A stretch of DNA of 64,000 nucleotides from Prescottella equi (GTDB lineage: Bacteria; Actinomycetota; Actinomycetes; Mycobacteriales; Mycobacteriaceae): the NCBI RefSeq assembly GCF_002094305.1, contig NZ_LWTX01000001.1:1054001-1118000 (forward strand), given 5' to 3'. The notes under the pieces were generated by a model. The model searched no databases. It was not told the origin of the DNA and saw nothing but the letters and a program-made list of their open reading frames with translations. Positions 25,062 to 33,489 of the stretch are shown here, piece after piece. The translations under genes and the position numbers were made by a program. Position 1 is the first letter of the stretch, and every line of letters starts with the position of its first letter.

Positions 25062-25799
25062 TCATGTCCCGTATGGCGGATGGGGGTTGACGGTGTCGGC
25101 TGCCCAGCCGATGAACTGGGTTCCGGAAACGGGGAAGGCTTCGAGACGCGGATCGGTGAGGATGGCATCGATGCAGGCGGAGTTGCCGCCCACGTACGTC
25201 GACTTGTGGTCGATATCGGTTGCTACGCACCACGTGTGATCGTTTGGCCACCATAGATTGGCGCTGTAGCCGCCGCCCGAGTGGTGCGGGGCCGCGCCGA
25301 AACGAGCCTCGGCTGCAGTGATCGGCCCGTGGAGGACAACCATGTTCCGGGACGCATCGAGGAGTTCAATACCAGCCGGGGGTCTGCCTTCGTCGCCGTA
25401 CCCGTCCCAGATTGCAAACCAGCATTCGTCCGGTGTGGTGGTGTGATGGCGGAGGATCGTCGCGAGGACGCTTGCCTCCGGTCGAGGCAGGGAGCCTTCT
25501 TCCGGATCATTGCCGGGACGGTGAGTGCCGGTTATGGCCTGCCAGCTCATTGCAGCGTGTGCGGTCGTGCCGTGTTGCTGGGCGATGGTTCCCCAGTTGA
25601 CTCGAGTCCAGTCGTCGCCGTCGTGAAGGTAAACGGGATGGAAGACACGTGCGAACGCGTCGAACACCGGCGGAACGAGGCCTCCGACATCGAACGCACC
25701 GCGTCGCAACCCATCAGCGATCCAGAAGCCTGCATCCGGGCCGGAGGCGAGCGCCAGTTCCTCAGGAGCCCAGTGCCAACGTTGGTCGTTCCTTGCCAT
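25062..25799 (-). CDS. hypothetical protein, tryptophan-rich
   Basis: A 245-residue soluble protein with unusual Trp content (WHWAPEEL, WFAIWDGYG, YSANLWWPNDHTWCVATDID). The start at 25799 is supported by AAGGTGA upstream; longer in-frame starts exist at 25874. The sequence reads as a coherent alpha/beta protein and ends with an aspartate- and proline-rich tail. I do not recognise the family. It is divergent from the methyltransferase at 25955. Confidence 0.7.
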   Translation of the reverse strand: MARNDQRWHWAPEELALASGPDAGFWIADGLRRGAFDVGGLVPPVFDAFARVFHPVYLHDGDDWTRVNWGTIAQQHGTTAHAAMSWQAITGTHRPGNDPEEGSLPRPEASVLATILRHHTTTPDECWFAIWDGYGDEGRPPAGIELLDASRNMVVLHGPITAAEARFGAAPHHSGGGYSANLWWPNDHTWCVATDIDHKSTYVGGNSACIDAILTDPRLEAFPVSGTQFIGWAADTVNPHPPYGT

Positions 25800-25954
25800 G
25801 CGCTCACCTTGGAGTCCAGCGATGCTGTACCCAGGAGATGAATCGTCGAACACGAGTTGCGATTCGAAATCCATTGGTGCAGAGTCCCGGCTCGCCCGTA
25901 GCGTGCTCGGGAGCGTCCTGAGAGGCGTTGCAGCATCCTCGATCGGAAGGCGAG

Positions 25955-26734
25955 TTGGCTTTGGTGGAGACGCACGGGACCGGCTGGGAATACGGACCAC
26001 TCGCCACGTTGGCTTACGAACTCGACAAGCCGATCGGGACGTCCTTCGGTGACGTCGAGTTCTATCTGTCCCGCCTGCAGGGCGTGACCGGCCCCGTGCT
26101 CGAACCTGCGGTGGGAACCGGAAGAATCCTCATCCCGCTTCTGGAACAAGGATTCTCCGTGCGCGGGTACGACAACTCGCCCGCGATGCTCGACCAATGC
26201 CGGGCGAACTGTGCACGCCATGATCTGGTCCCCGACGTCGTCGAGGGCGAGATGACACGTTATTGCGACGAGCGCAGGTACGAGGCGATCGTGATCCCGA
26301 CCGGATCATTCGCTCTTCTGCCGGATCGCGACAGCGCCCTGGCTGCGCTCGAAGCGATGCACGGCAACCTTGCCTCGCGTGGACGGCTCATCGTCGACAT
26401 CGAGCCGCCGACCGTGCACGTCGAGCCCGACCGCGATCCAGTTCGTCATTGGTGGCACGAAGGAAGCCTTATCACTCTTGACACCTGGAAGAGGACCGCA
26501 GATCCGATCGCCCAACGATCTACCAGTTGGCTCCGCTACGAACGCTGGGACGCCGGCGTACTGATCCGAACCGAACTGCAGGTGTTCTCATTGCTCTGGT
26601 TCGGGTTGGCCGAGTTCACGACCATGCTGTACCAGGCAGGGTTCGCCGAGGTGGCCGTCCACGGCGGATATCGCGCCGGCAGCGCACCGACCCCCACCGA
26701 CGCGGTGTGGACCTTCGAAGCCATCCGCGGCTGA
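25955..26734 (+). CDS. class I SAM-dependent methyltransferase
   Basis: About 259 residues. Motif I is VLEPAVGTGRILIPLLEQGF near residue 50, followed by the acidic GYDNSPAMLDQC (motif II) and IVIPTGSFALLPD (motif IV region). The substrate is unknown. The start is uncertain: TTG 25955 follows GGAAGG; alternatives are TTG 25961 and GTG 25964. Confidence 0.82.
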   Translation: MALVETHGTGWEYGPLATLAYELDKPIGTSFGDVEFYLSRLQGVTGPVLEPAVGTGRILIPLLEQGFSVRGYDNSPAMLDQCRANCARHDLVPDVVEGEMTRYCDERRYEAIVIPTGSFALLPDRDSALAALEAMHGNLASRGRLIVDIEPPTVHVEPDRDPVRHWWHEGSLITLDTWKRTADPIAQRSTSWLRYERWDAGVLIRTELQVFSLLWFGLAEFTTMLYQAGFAEVAVHGGYRAGSAPTPTDAVWTFEAIRG

Positions 26735-26772
26735 GACGATGAGGCTTGGTTCCGTGAGGTGGTACCGCAGCA

Positions 26773-27064
26773 ATGCCGCAACTGACCTCCGCCGACGAGG
26801 TGGACCCAGAGGTTCCGTTGCATCAGCACTCCACAATTCGCAATCCTGCCAGGGGAGGACTACCAGCCGAGGCGACAGGGGAGCGCACGAACGGACCGCG
26901 CCGGACCGCGATTCGCCTCCGGCGTCCTCACCACTACGAAACTGACTGCGCTACTGCATCGGATGATCTGGTCGGGCGTGCTCTTCGCCGGGCTCGCACT
27001 CATCGCGATTGCCGTTCGCGGATCGCTCGATCACAGATCGGCCGATGCGGTCATGGCCGGGTGA
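26773..27064 (+). pseudogene. probable frameshifted small membrane protein
   Basis: ATG 26773 begins a plausible protein (MPQLTSADEVDPEVPLHQHS). A different, start-less frame ends at TGA 27062-27064 and carries a clean membrane helix (MIWSGVLFAGLALIAIAVRG). The two overlap between about 26830 and 26950, so a single-base shift would join them. Only the hydrophobic helix argues for coding, so confidence is low. Confidence 0.35.
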
Positions 27065-27204
27065 CCGCGGACAACCGACCCAACGCTGCCAGCGACAGAT
27101 CGTGCTGGCATCCCGCCCTGCCGCACCTGGAGGAACCTAGCTACCGCAGGAGCTGTCGGCCCGTCCCTGGCGAGACGTCGAAACCTGTATGCGCCGATCG
27201 GCTC

Positions 27205-27933
27205 TCATGCTGCGCCCGTAGGCTTGATTGCCCGGAAAACGACCAGCTTCTCACGGTCTTCTCCGGGTGCCAGTAGCCCGCGCTGCCGCAGCAGGGACGC
27301 GCGTTCGGTGAGCACGGGGCCGAAGGGGATCTGGGCGGTGGAGACGATCTCTGCCGAAAAGCCTTGGCGCTGGAGCTCTCGTTGTGTCGCATCGATGTTG
27401 CTCAGGGCCGATTGCAGCAATAGGAGCACACCGCCCGGCGCCAGTATGCGCGGAGCTTCACGACAGATGCGATCCAGGTGGGCGCGGCCGTCTCGGCCGG
27501 CATCCCAGCATCGCGCCAGGCCCGCCGTCGGCAACGTGTCGTCGGCTGCCGGGACGTACGGCGGATTGCTGACGACGAGATCGAAGTTGTTCTCCCCCAG
27601 AGGATTCGTCAGATCGCCGTGGACTGTACGTACCTGCACGCCGTTGAGTGTGGCGTTCAGGCGGGTGTTCAGCAATGCCCGCTTCGCGACATCGACAGCG
27701 GTCACGTTCCGCGAGCCGGCCAGCGCTGCTGACACCGATAGATACCCGGTACCCGCGCCGATATCGAGCACGCGGGTACCGGGTTCGATCGTCTCGCCGA
27801 GCAACGTACGTGCGAGAAGGTAGGTGTCCGACTGCGGCGGATAGACCCCCGGTAGACGCCAGAACTTGCCAGGTTTCCCGTTGCGCGGGCGAATCGGCTC
27901 ACCGGTTCCCCGCAACACTGCGTCCGAAGTCAT
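27205..27933 (-). CDS. HemK/PrmC-like N5-glutamine or small-RNA methyltransferase
   Basis: A 242-residue SAM methyltransferase. Motif I VLDIGAGTGYLSVSAALAGS near residue 55 and the catalytic-loop NPPY (VVSNPPYVPAADD) near 122 are diagnostic for the HemK/MTQ2/RlmG type that methylates a planar nitrogen in glutamine or a nucleobase. It is shorter than PrmC and lacks the PrmC N-terminal domain. It is only 4 bp from the CsbD-like gene stop upstream in the same direction. Confidence 0.82.
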   Translation of the reverse strand: MTSDAVLRGTGEPIRPRNGKPGKFWRLPGVYPPQSDTYLLARTLLGETIEPGTRVLDIGAGTGYLSVSAALAGSRNVTAVDVAKRALLNTRLNATLNGVQVRTVHGDLTNPLGENNFDLVVSNPPYVPAADDTLPTAGLARCWDAGRDGRAHLDRICREAPRILAPGGVLLLLQSALSNIDATQRELQRQGFSAEIVSTAQIPFGPVLTERASLLRQRGLLAPGEDREKLVVFRAIKPTGAA

Positions 27934-27936
27934 CTG

Positions 27937-28182
27937 CTACGAGTCCTGCTCCGTGCGCTGGCGCGCCTCGTTCGCTGCCGCCTTGCCGCGAGCCTTCTCC
28001 GCCTCGGCCTCCTTCTCGGCGGCTTCCCGCTCGGCGGATGCCTTGTCCTGCTGCGCTTTGCCTTCCCGAACCAGGTCGTCCTGACCTGTCACCGCGCCGG
28101 CGGCCTCCTTGGCCTTACCCTTCACGCCTTCGACGGCGCCTTTGACAGCCTCCGCAGGCCCCGACTCGTCCTTGTCCGACAT
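27937..28182 (-). CDS. CsbD-like stress protein
   Basis: An 81-residue highly charged helical protein. EAVKGAVEGVKGKAKEAAGA and VTGQDDLVREGKAQQDKASA match the CsbD family, a general-stress protein of unknown mechanism. The ATG at 28182 is preferred over a longer frame. A perfect SigF-type promoter (GTTT, 16 bp, GGGTAC) ends 39 bp upstream. Confidence 0.88.
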   Translation of the reverse strand: MSDKDESGPAEAVKGAVEGVKGKAKEAAGAVTGQDDLVREGKAQQDKASAEREAAEKEAEAEKARGKAAANEARQRTEQDS

Positions 28183-28221
28183 GACGCGAACTCCCTTCCG
28201 CCGACAGGTTCCGCCAGCTGT

Positions 28222-28247
28222 GTACCCGATCGTCGAAGGAATCAAAC
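28222..28247 (-). promoter_or_regulatory. SigF-type promoter for csbD-like gene
   Basis: Reading leftward: GTTT, exactly 16 bp, GGGTAC. Full match to the SigF consensus, in a short intergenic gap. Confidence 0.65.
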
Positions 28248-28252
28248 GTCGG

Positions 28253-28537
28253 TCAGTGGCCGACCTGATCGGTGAGCGACGCGTTGTCCAGTCGCTTCAC
28301 CCGCCGATGCTCGGCGAGAACGAGTGCGGTGCCGGCCAGCAGTGCGCCCACGCAGACGATTCCGGCGATCCAGGCCCAGCCCGCAAACCCGTATCCGGCT
28401 GCGACGAGTGTAAGGCCCAGCGTGACTATGGCGACGCCGATCAGGGCGTAGCCGGGCCAGTTGCGCGCGTCTTCGATCGCTTCGCCGGGGTGCTCCCGGG
28501 TCGTGTGCGCGAGATCGCGAGGGTCGTTGGTGTTCAT
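28253..28537 (-). CDS. two-helix membrane protein
   Basis: A 94-residue protein with two hydrophobic helices (YALIGVAIVTLGLTLVAAGY and the adjacent WAWIAGIVCVGALLAGTALV) between charged ends. The N-terminus MNTNDPRDLAHTTREHPGEA is polar. This layout is frequent in actinobacterial stress loci. It lies upstream of csbD on the same strand, separated by the csbD promoter. Confidence 0.75.
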   Translation of the reverse strand: MNTNDPRDLAHTTREHPGEAIEDARNWPGYALIGVAIVTLGLTLVAAGYGFAGWAWIAGIVCVGALLAGTALVLAEHRRVKRLDNASLTDQVGH

Positions 28538-28704
28538 TTCGAGCCTCCCCGGTGTCGAGTCGGTGCTCCGCGCCGGAATGGACCGGTGCGGGCCCTGAAT
28601 GTAGTTCCGATTGTCGTCCACCCCGGTCGTTCTTGCACGCGATCGTTCTCGCGGGGGCCGTACCGCACCTCGATCCGCTCGCTGCCGGCGGGCGATCCTG
28701 GGGC

Positions 28705-28730
28705 GTTTGCGCCGGTCCGCGACTGGGTAG
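28705..28730 (+). promoter_or_regulatory. SigF-type promoter for the second Zn-ADH
   Basis: GTTT at 28705, exactly 16 bp, GGGTAG at 28725-28730, 37 bp before the GTG start. Full -35 match. Confidence 0.65.
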
Positions 28731-28767
28731 GCGTCGGGCGGAGACGACCCACAACCTGGAGGTAGCG

Positions 28768-29946
28768 GTGAAAGCGGTGACATGGCAAGGCAAGCGGAAC
28801 GTATCGGTGGAGACGGTTCCCGATCCGCGTATCCAGGAAGCGAACGATGCGATCATCGAGGTGACCACGACCAACATCTGCGGGTCCGATCTGCACCTGT
28901 ACGAACTGCTGTCGCCGTTCATGACCGCCGGCGACATTCTCGGACACGAACCGATGGGTATCGTCCGGGAGATCGGCAGCGATGTGGGCGATCTCGCGGT
29001 CGGGGACCGCGTGGTGATTCCGTTCCAGATTTCGTGTGGGCACTGCGCGATGTGTGGTGGTGGGTTGCAGACGCAATGTGAGACAACACAAGTCAGATCG
29101 GAAGGCACCGGCGCCGCGCTCTTCGGGTATTCGAAGCTTTACGGCAGTATCCCCGGGGCGCAGGCGCAGTATCTACGTGTTCCGCAGGCGCAGTACACGC
29201 ACATCAAGGTCCCGGAGGGCCCGCCGGACGACCGTTTCGTGTATTTGTCGGACGTGTTGCCCACCGCGTGGCAGGCAGTGGAGTACGCCGGCGTCCGCGA
29301 GGGCGAATCGCTCACGGTGCTGGGGCTGGGGCCGATCGGCGACATGGCCGCCCGGATCGCGGCACACCGGGGGGTCCGGGTGATCGGCGTCGACCTGGTT
29401 CCGGAGCGGCTCGAGCGGTTGCGGGCGCGTGGCATCGAGGTTCTCGACCTGCGGGAGAACGACGACATCGGGGCGACGATCCGGGACATGACCGGTGGGC
29501 GCGGCACCGATGCCGTGATCGACGCCGTCGGGATGGAAGCGCACGGGTCGCCGGGTGCGAAGCTGGTACAGCAGGCGACGTCGTTCATGCCGGATGCTGT
29601 CGCCGGACCGCTGTTCACCCACGCGGGCATCGACCGTCTCGCGGCGCTCGAAGCAGCGATCGACATCGTGCGCCGCGGGGGCACCGTCTCGATCGTCGGC
29701 GTGTACGGGGGAGCTCTGGACCCGCTGCCGATGTTCAAGATGTTCGACAAGCAGATCCAGTTCAGGATGGGTCAGGCCAATGTGAAGCGCTGGGCCGACG
29801 ACATTCTTCCGCTGCTCACGGACGGTGACCCGCTCGGGGTCGACACGTTCGCCACCCATCGGCTGTCGCTCGACGAAGCGCCCCGCGCCTACGAGATCTT
29901 CCAGAAGAAGCAGGACGGCGCGGTGAAGGTCCTCCTCGAACCCTGA
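28768..29946 (+). CDS. zinc-dependent alcohol dehydrogenase, second paralogue
   Basis: A 392-residue medium-chain dehydrogenase closely laid out like 4781-5947. It has ICGSDLH near residue 36, GHEPMG near 58, the structural-zinc loop CGHCAMCGGGLQTQC, and the Rossmann glycines in LGLGPIGDMAARIA near 190. GTG at 28768 follows GGAGG by 5 bp. The SigF-type promoter upstream suggests stress induction. The substrate is unknown; both enzymes may serve aldehyde or formaldehyde detoxification. Confidence 0.88.
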   Translation: MKAVTWQGKRNVSVETVPDPRIQEANDAIIEVTTTNICGSDLHLYELLSPFMTAGDILGHEPMGIVREIGSDVGDLAVGDRVVIPFQISCGHCAMCGGGLQTQCETTQVRSEGTGAALFGYSKLYGSIPGAQAQYLRVPQAQYTHIKVPEGPPDDRFVYLSDVLPTAWQAVEYAGVREGESLTVLGLGPIGDMAARIAAHRGVRVIGVDLVPERLERLRARGIEVLDLRENDDIGATIRDMTGGRGTDAVIDAVGMEAHGSPGAKLVQQATSFMPDAVAGPLFTHAGIDRLAALEAAIDIVRRGGTVSIVGVYGGALDPLPMFKMFDKQIQFRMGQANVKRWADDILPLLTDGDPLGVDTFATHRLSLDEAPRAYEIFQKKQDGAVKVLLEP

Positions 29947-29979
29947 GGTTGGTGACGCGCGGCTCGACGCTTCGGCAGC

Positions 29980-30459
29980 TCATTCGCCGCCGAGGCAGTC
30001 GGTGAGGAGTTCGAGGGCGTGATGGGCGGTCGTCTCGACGACTTCCGTCGGCTCGCCCTCGAACTTCTTCTGGAAGGCACGGACGGAACCGCGGTCGAAG
30101 ATCCCGAACCAGACGGTCCCCGGTTCCTGCCCGTCCTGGCCGTCGGGTCCTGCGGCGCCTGTCACCGCGATGACGGTGTCGGCGCCCAGGAGCTCCGCCG
30201 TCTTCGCTGCCATGCTGCGGGCAGCGGCTTCCGAGACGACCGGGCCGGGCGGCACCTCGAGCAGATCGTGTTTGACGGCGCTCGCGTAGGCGACGACGGC
30301 GCCACGGAACCAGTCGGACGATCCGGGAGCGGCGCCGAGCAGGCACGAAATCTGCCCGCCGGTCAGGGATTCGGCGGTCGCGATACTGCGGCCGGCCTCG
30401 GAAGCGAGATCGGAGACCTTCTCTGCGAGTGCGTCGCTGTCGTTGCGGGGGTTCGCCAT
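29980..30459 (-). CDS. CinA-family C-terminal (nicotinamide amidase-like) protein
   Basis: A 159-residue stand-alone CinA C-terminal domain. ATAESLTGGQISCLLGAAPG near residue 27 contains the catalytic-type SLTGG, and AVTGAAGPDGQDGQEPGTVW near 110 the second family motif. Stand-alone members deamidate NMN in some bacteria. A GGGTAT sits 10 bp upstream of the start, but its -35 partner is weak. Confidence 0.85.
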   Translation of the reverse strand: MANPRNDSDALAEKVSDLASEAGRSIATAESLTGGQISCLLGAAPGSSDWFRGAVVAYASAVKHDLLEVPPGPVVSEAAARSMAAKTAELLGADTVIAVTGAAGPDGQDGQEPGTVWFGIFDRGSVRAFQKKFEGEPTEVVETTAHHALELLTDCLGGE

Positions 30460-30708
30460 TGCTCGGTTATACCCTTTCCGGCGGAGTCCTACTCGACTTG
30501 ATCTCTCACGACCCCGGCACGGACGTATTCGGCTCCGACCCTTGCGCGTCGGCGGGGCCAGTCTGTATTCTTGGTCACGGTTGAACAAACAGCCGATGCT
30601 GGAAGCCCCGCTCGCGTCGGCTTCGTCCCTCATTCTCGCTCGGTTCGAGTAATGCGATGGGTCGACAGCGAGACCGCTCTTCTTCCGACGTATCGGAGTC
30701 GTCTCGTG

Positions 30709-31017
30709 ATGAATCGCCAACACCTCTCAGTACATCGTTCCCTCCGCGGGGAAGTGGAAGTGCCGGGCTGCGCTCCCGAACGCGAAGCGGTGGCCGTCAT
30801 CAGTGCCGCGCGCGGATGCAGCCAGGACGCCGCATTCGACGAGTTGATCGACGTCGCCATGCATCATCACGTCAGTGTCGGCTCCGCCGCCGCGAGCCTG
30901 ATCTCGCTGGTCAGGGAGAGCGACCTGCCGAACGGTGCGGTCATCGTTCCGCCGCAGTGGGCCGAGCTCCGGAAGGCGCGCAACGTCGATGCGAGGACGG
31001 TAGGTGCGGACGCATGA
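30709..31017 (+). CDS. ANTAR-like small regulator
   Basis: A 102-residue protein. Residues 25-70 (EREAVAVISAARGCSQDAAF, then DELIDVAMHHHVSVGSAAAS) resemble the three-helix ANTAR RNA-binding domain, which acts on leader hairpins for antitermination. There is no receiver or GAF domain, so signal input is unclear. ATG at 30709 is chosen over a longer frame from 30571. It overlaps the following membrane gene by ATGA. Confidence 0.6.
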   Translation: MNRQHLSVHRSLRGEVEVPGCAPEREAVAVISAARGCSQDAAFDELIDVAMHHHVSVGSAAASLISLVRESDLPNGAVIVPPQWAELRKARNVDARTVGADA

Positions 31018-31226
31018 TTCTCGACTCCGATCGACTCGCCGGCCGCAACGGTCTTCCCGAGCCGGGAGGCCGCCAGTCACGGCGCGGCTACTCGGCGGCC
31101 CTCGCTTGCGGCTCGGGAGCGGTTGCCGCCTTCCCGCCCCTCGTGCTCGGATACAGCGGGATTCTCTGTGCCACCGTGGCATTGGTGGTGTTCGTGGCCG
31201 TGGGCCTTGCCGCGATTCTCATCTGA
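31014..31226 (+). CDS. small two-helix membrane protein
   Basis: A 70-residue protein with two closely spaced hydrophobic helices in the C-terminal half (SAALACGSGAVAAFPPLVLG, then ILCATVALVVFVAVGLAAIL). It starts inside the stop of the ANTAR-like gene (ATGA), so it is translationally coupled. Function unknown. A strong hairpin follows. Confidence 0.7.
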   Translation: MILDSDRLAGRNGLPEPGGRQSRRGYSAALACGSGAVAAFPPLVLGYSGILCATVALVVFVAVGLAAILI

Positions 31227-31246
31227 CCACGATCACGGTCCGACAC

Positions 31247-31284
31247 GATGACGGCGGCGCTGCGGGTGCAGCGCCGCCGTCATC
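31247..31284. terminator. bidirectional intrinsic terminator
   Basis: A perfect 17-bp inverted repeat with a 4-base loop (GGGT) between the ends of the convergent 31014-31226 and GAF-ANTAR genes. No T tract. Confidence 0.75.
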
Positions 31285-31290
31285 CGCCGG

Positions 31291-32022
31291 TCACCTCTGC
31301 GCCGCGACCTTGTCGAGAAGTTGTCGCGCAACAGTTCTGACCTTGACGTTCGTGTCCTGAGACGTGGACACCAGCCGGTCGAACGCCTCGGCGGCGGGCA
31401 GGCCGTGCAACGCCATGACCACACCGATCGCTTGGTCGATCTCTGCGCGAGAAGTGAGCGCGGTCTGGAGGTTTCGGATCGACGCCAGCGCGCGGCGGTG
31501 CCGTTCGGCCTGCTGCAGCGCGGTGACGGCGGCGGTGGTGAACAGCTCGAGCAGTGACTCGTCCAGGGACTGGAAGCCTCGGGGATCGCTGCTGTAGAGG
31601 TTGAACGAGCCGTGAATACGATCCGAGAGCATCAACGGCAGCGCGATGAAGCTCTTGATCCCGAGATCGGCGGCCGAGGCTTCGAGGGCGGGCCACCGTG
31701 AGCGAACCTGATCGACGTCGAGCACCACGCTCCGGCCGTCCCGCGACGCCGTCAGGCAGGGGCCGCCGTTGTTCGCGTACTGGACTTGGTCCACTTCGCG
31801 GACTCGCGGATGCGTTGCCGCCACAGTTTTCGCGGATTCGTCGGACACGAGCGTCACTCCGGCCATGTCGGCTCCCGGAACGATCCTCACCGCTCCTTCG
31901 ACGACATGCTCCAGAACCGTTGCGAGGTCCTCGTATTCGTCCAGGACGTCGGACAGATCCTGGAGTGCTCCGGTGATCTCGTCGAAACGCTCACTCAGTG
32001 TGTCGGTGGTGTCGTCCGTCAT
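31291..32022 (-). CDS. GAF and ANTAR domain regulator
   Basis: A 243-residue two-domain protein. Residues about 35-170 are a GAF sensor domain (VLEHVVEGAVRIVPGADMAG, NNGGPCLTASRDGRSVV and FNLYSSDPRGF). Residues 180-240 form an ANTAR RNA-binding domain (SRAEIDQAIGVVMALHGLPA, with the conserved QAxG). It would sense a small molecule and act by transcription antitermination. It follows the STAS gene by 27 bp on the same strand. Confidence 0.9.
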   Translation of the reverse strand: MTDDTTDTLSERFDEITGALQDLSDVLDEYEDLATVLEHVVEGAVRIVPGADMAGVTLVSDESAKTVAATHPRVREVDQVQYANNGGPCLTASRDGRSVVLDVDQVRSRWPALEASAADLGIKSFIALPLMLSDRIHGSFNLYSSDPRGFQSLDESLLELFTTAAVTALQQAERHRRALASIRNLQTALTSRAEIDQAIGVVMALHGLPAAEAFDRLVSTSQDTNVKVRTVARQLLDKVAAQR

Positions 32023-32049
32023 CTGGGGATCCGTTCACCGGTGCGGCAG

Positions 32050-32484
32050 TCAGTAGGAGGGGTCGGCGACCGGCGTGCCCGCCCGGTTCGACTCGCGATC
32101 GAGAGCAGACCCGACCGTGGCGTGGCGCTCGAACATCTGCCGCGCGCCGGTGGCCGCAAGAGCATGCTCGACGCCCCGTGTCGCGGTGACGAGCCGGAAA
32201 TCGAGGCCGCTTTCGACCACCCTGTCCTTCGCCTCGACAAGTGCCGAGGCTCCGTCGATGCTGACGAAGTCGACCCGCGAGAGATCGAAGACGAGAAGGT
32301 CCGCGTTCGGCGAAGCGTCGCCTGCGAGCAGCTGGGCGAACGCCTGACGGAAGGTGTCCACGGTGCTGAGGTCCAAGTCGACCAGGAGCGTCACCACCAG
32401 CGCGGAGGAGGTGTCGGCGCCGGCGTCGGTCTGGTGGGTGGACGCGTGCAATATGTTCGTCGCTGTACCGGGAAGATCAGGCAC
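32050..32484 (-). CDS. STAS-domain anti-sigma factor antagonist (RsbV-like)
   Basis: A 144-residue protein with the STAS pattern: VVTLLVDLDLSTVDTFRQAF near residue 27 and LLVFDLSRVDFVSIDGASAL near 64. The serine in DGASAL is at the usual phospho-site position (DSSG in canonical RsbV). GTG at 32484 follows GGAGG by 6 bp. It is likely a partner of the RsbW-like kinase at 33486-33926, releasing SigF when dephosphorylated. It is separated from sigF by 225 bp. Confidence 0.85.
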   Translation of the reverse strand: MPDLPGTATNILHASTHQTDAGADTSSALVVTLLVDLDLSTVDTFRQAFAQLLAGDASPNADLLVFDLSRVDFVSIDGASALVEAKDRVVESGLDFRLVTATRGVEHALAATGARQMFERHATVGSALDRESNRAGTPVADPSY

Positions 32485-32663
32485 GGCATGCCTCCATCTG
32501 CTGGAAACGAGTTGGACGGCGCCTGGCCCAATTCTGGCCGGGACGCTCACTCGATCGACGGCCACAGATGCGCCCGTCTCCGATGTGGACAGGCTGTGTG
32601 CTCAACCTCTCTTCTTTCTAACACCGACGCGTCCCGGTGTACAGGTCACCGGCGTCTGCCCTG

Positions 32664-32688
32664 GTTTCGAGGCTCACGAAACGGGTAT
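32664..32688 (+). promoter_or_regulatory. SigF-like promoter antisense to sigF, or an inverted repeat
   Basis: GTTT, 15 bp, GGGTAT read rightward, 21 bp beyond the sigF stop and pointing into the sigF gene. The same stretch holds the inverted repeat GTTTCG-N7-CGAAAC (32664-32682), which could instead be a weak terminator or operator. Confidence 0.35.
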
Positions 32689-32709
32689 GCCGGAAGAACA
32701 GCGCGTGGT

Positions 32710-33489
32710 TTACCGCTCCACCTGCGCACGCAGCCGGGCAAGCGTGTCGGACAGGATCCGCGAGACATGCATCTGGGAGACGCCGACGTGCGCGGCGATC
32801 TGAGACTGCGTCTGGTTCCCGAAGAAGCGGAGCAACAAGACCGTTCGTTCCCGTTCAGGCAGTCCTTCGAGGACGACCCGCAGTGTTTCGTGGTCCTCGA
32901 CACCGGCGATATCCGAATCGTTGTCGCCCAACAGGTCGCCCAGCGTCGAACCGGTGTCGGGGCCGCTTCCCGCGGCGGCGTCGACGGACAGTGCCTGATA
33001 TCCGTTGGCGGCCTGCAGGCCCTGAGCGACTTCCTCGACCTCGATTCCCAGTTCCTCAGCCATCTCGCGGGTGGTGGGAGACCGTCCGAGGCGCTGGGAC
33101 AACTGCGCCGACGTCTTGACGAGGTCCAGGTGAAGCTCCTTGAGGCGCCGCGGCACCCTGACCGCCCAGCCGGTGTCCCGGAAATGGCGCCGCACTTCTC
33201 CCATGATCGTGGGCACGGCGAAGGCGAGGAAGTCCGAGCCACGCTCGACGTCGTAGCGGTCCACCGCGTTGACGAGGCCGATGCTGGCGACCTGCACCAG
33301 ATCCTCGAAGGGCTCGCCGCGGCGGTCGAAGCGTCGAGCGATGTGCTCGGCGAGGGGCAGGCACCGAGTGATGATCGATTCCCGTAGTTCCGCGTGACCG
33401 GGGTCGTTCTCGTCAAGCGCTTGCAGCGACGCGAACATGGGTTTGACGTCGCTGTACTCGTCGGGCCGGTCCGTAGTCCGGGGCGTCAC
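32710..33489 (-). CDS. sigF: RNA polymerase sigma factor SigF
   Basis: A 259-residue group 3 sigma-70 factor. Region 2 (CLPLAEHIARRFDRRGEPFE, then FAFAVPTIMGEVRRHFRDTG), region 3 (GRSPTTREMAEELGIEVEEV) and region 4 (LPERERTVLLLRFFGNQTQS, QIAAHVGVSQMHVSRIL) closely follow mycobacterial SigF. It directs RNA polymerase to GTTT/GGGTA promoters in stress and stationary phase. GTG at 33489 overlaps the stop of the RsbW-like gene (GTGA), the classical coupled arrangement of anti-sigma and sigma factor. Confidence 0.95.
   Translation of the reverse strand: MTPRTTDRPDEYSDVKPMFASLQALDENDPGHAELRESIITRCLPLAEHIARRFDRRGEPFEDLVQVASIGLVNAVDRYDVERGSDFLAFAVPTIMGEVRRHFRDTGWAVRVPRRLKELHLDLVKTSAQLSQRLGRSPTTREMAEELGIEVEEVAQGLQAANGYQALSVDAAAGSGPDTGSTLGDLLGDNDSDIAGVEDHETLRVVLEGLPERERTVLLLRFFGNQTQSQIAAHVGVSQMHVSRILSDTLARLRAQVER

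Noticed and set aside
30469-30494. SigF-like box before the CinA-type gene
   Set aside because: GGGTAT is present but the -35 (GAGT) matches only two of four bases, so it was not listed as a promoter.
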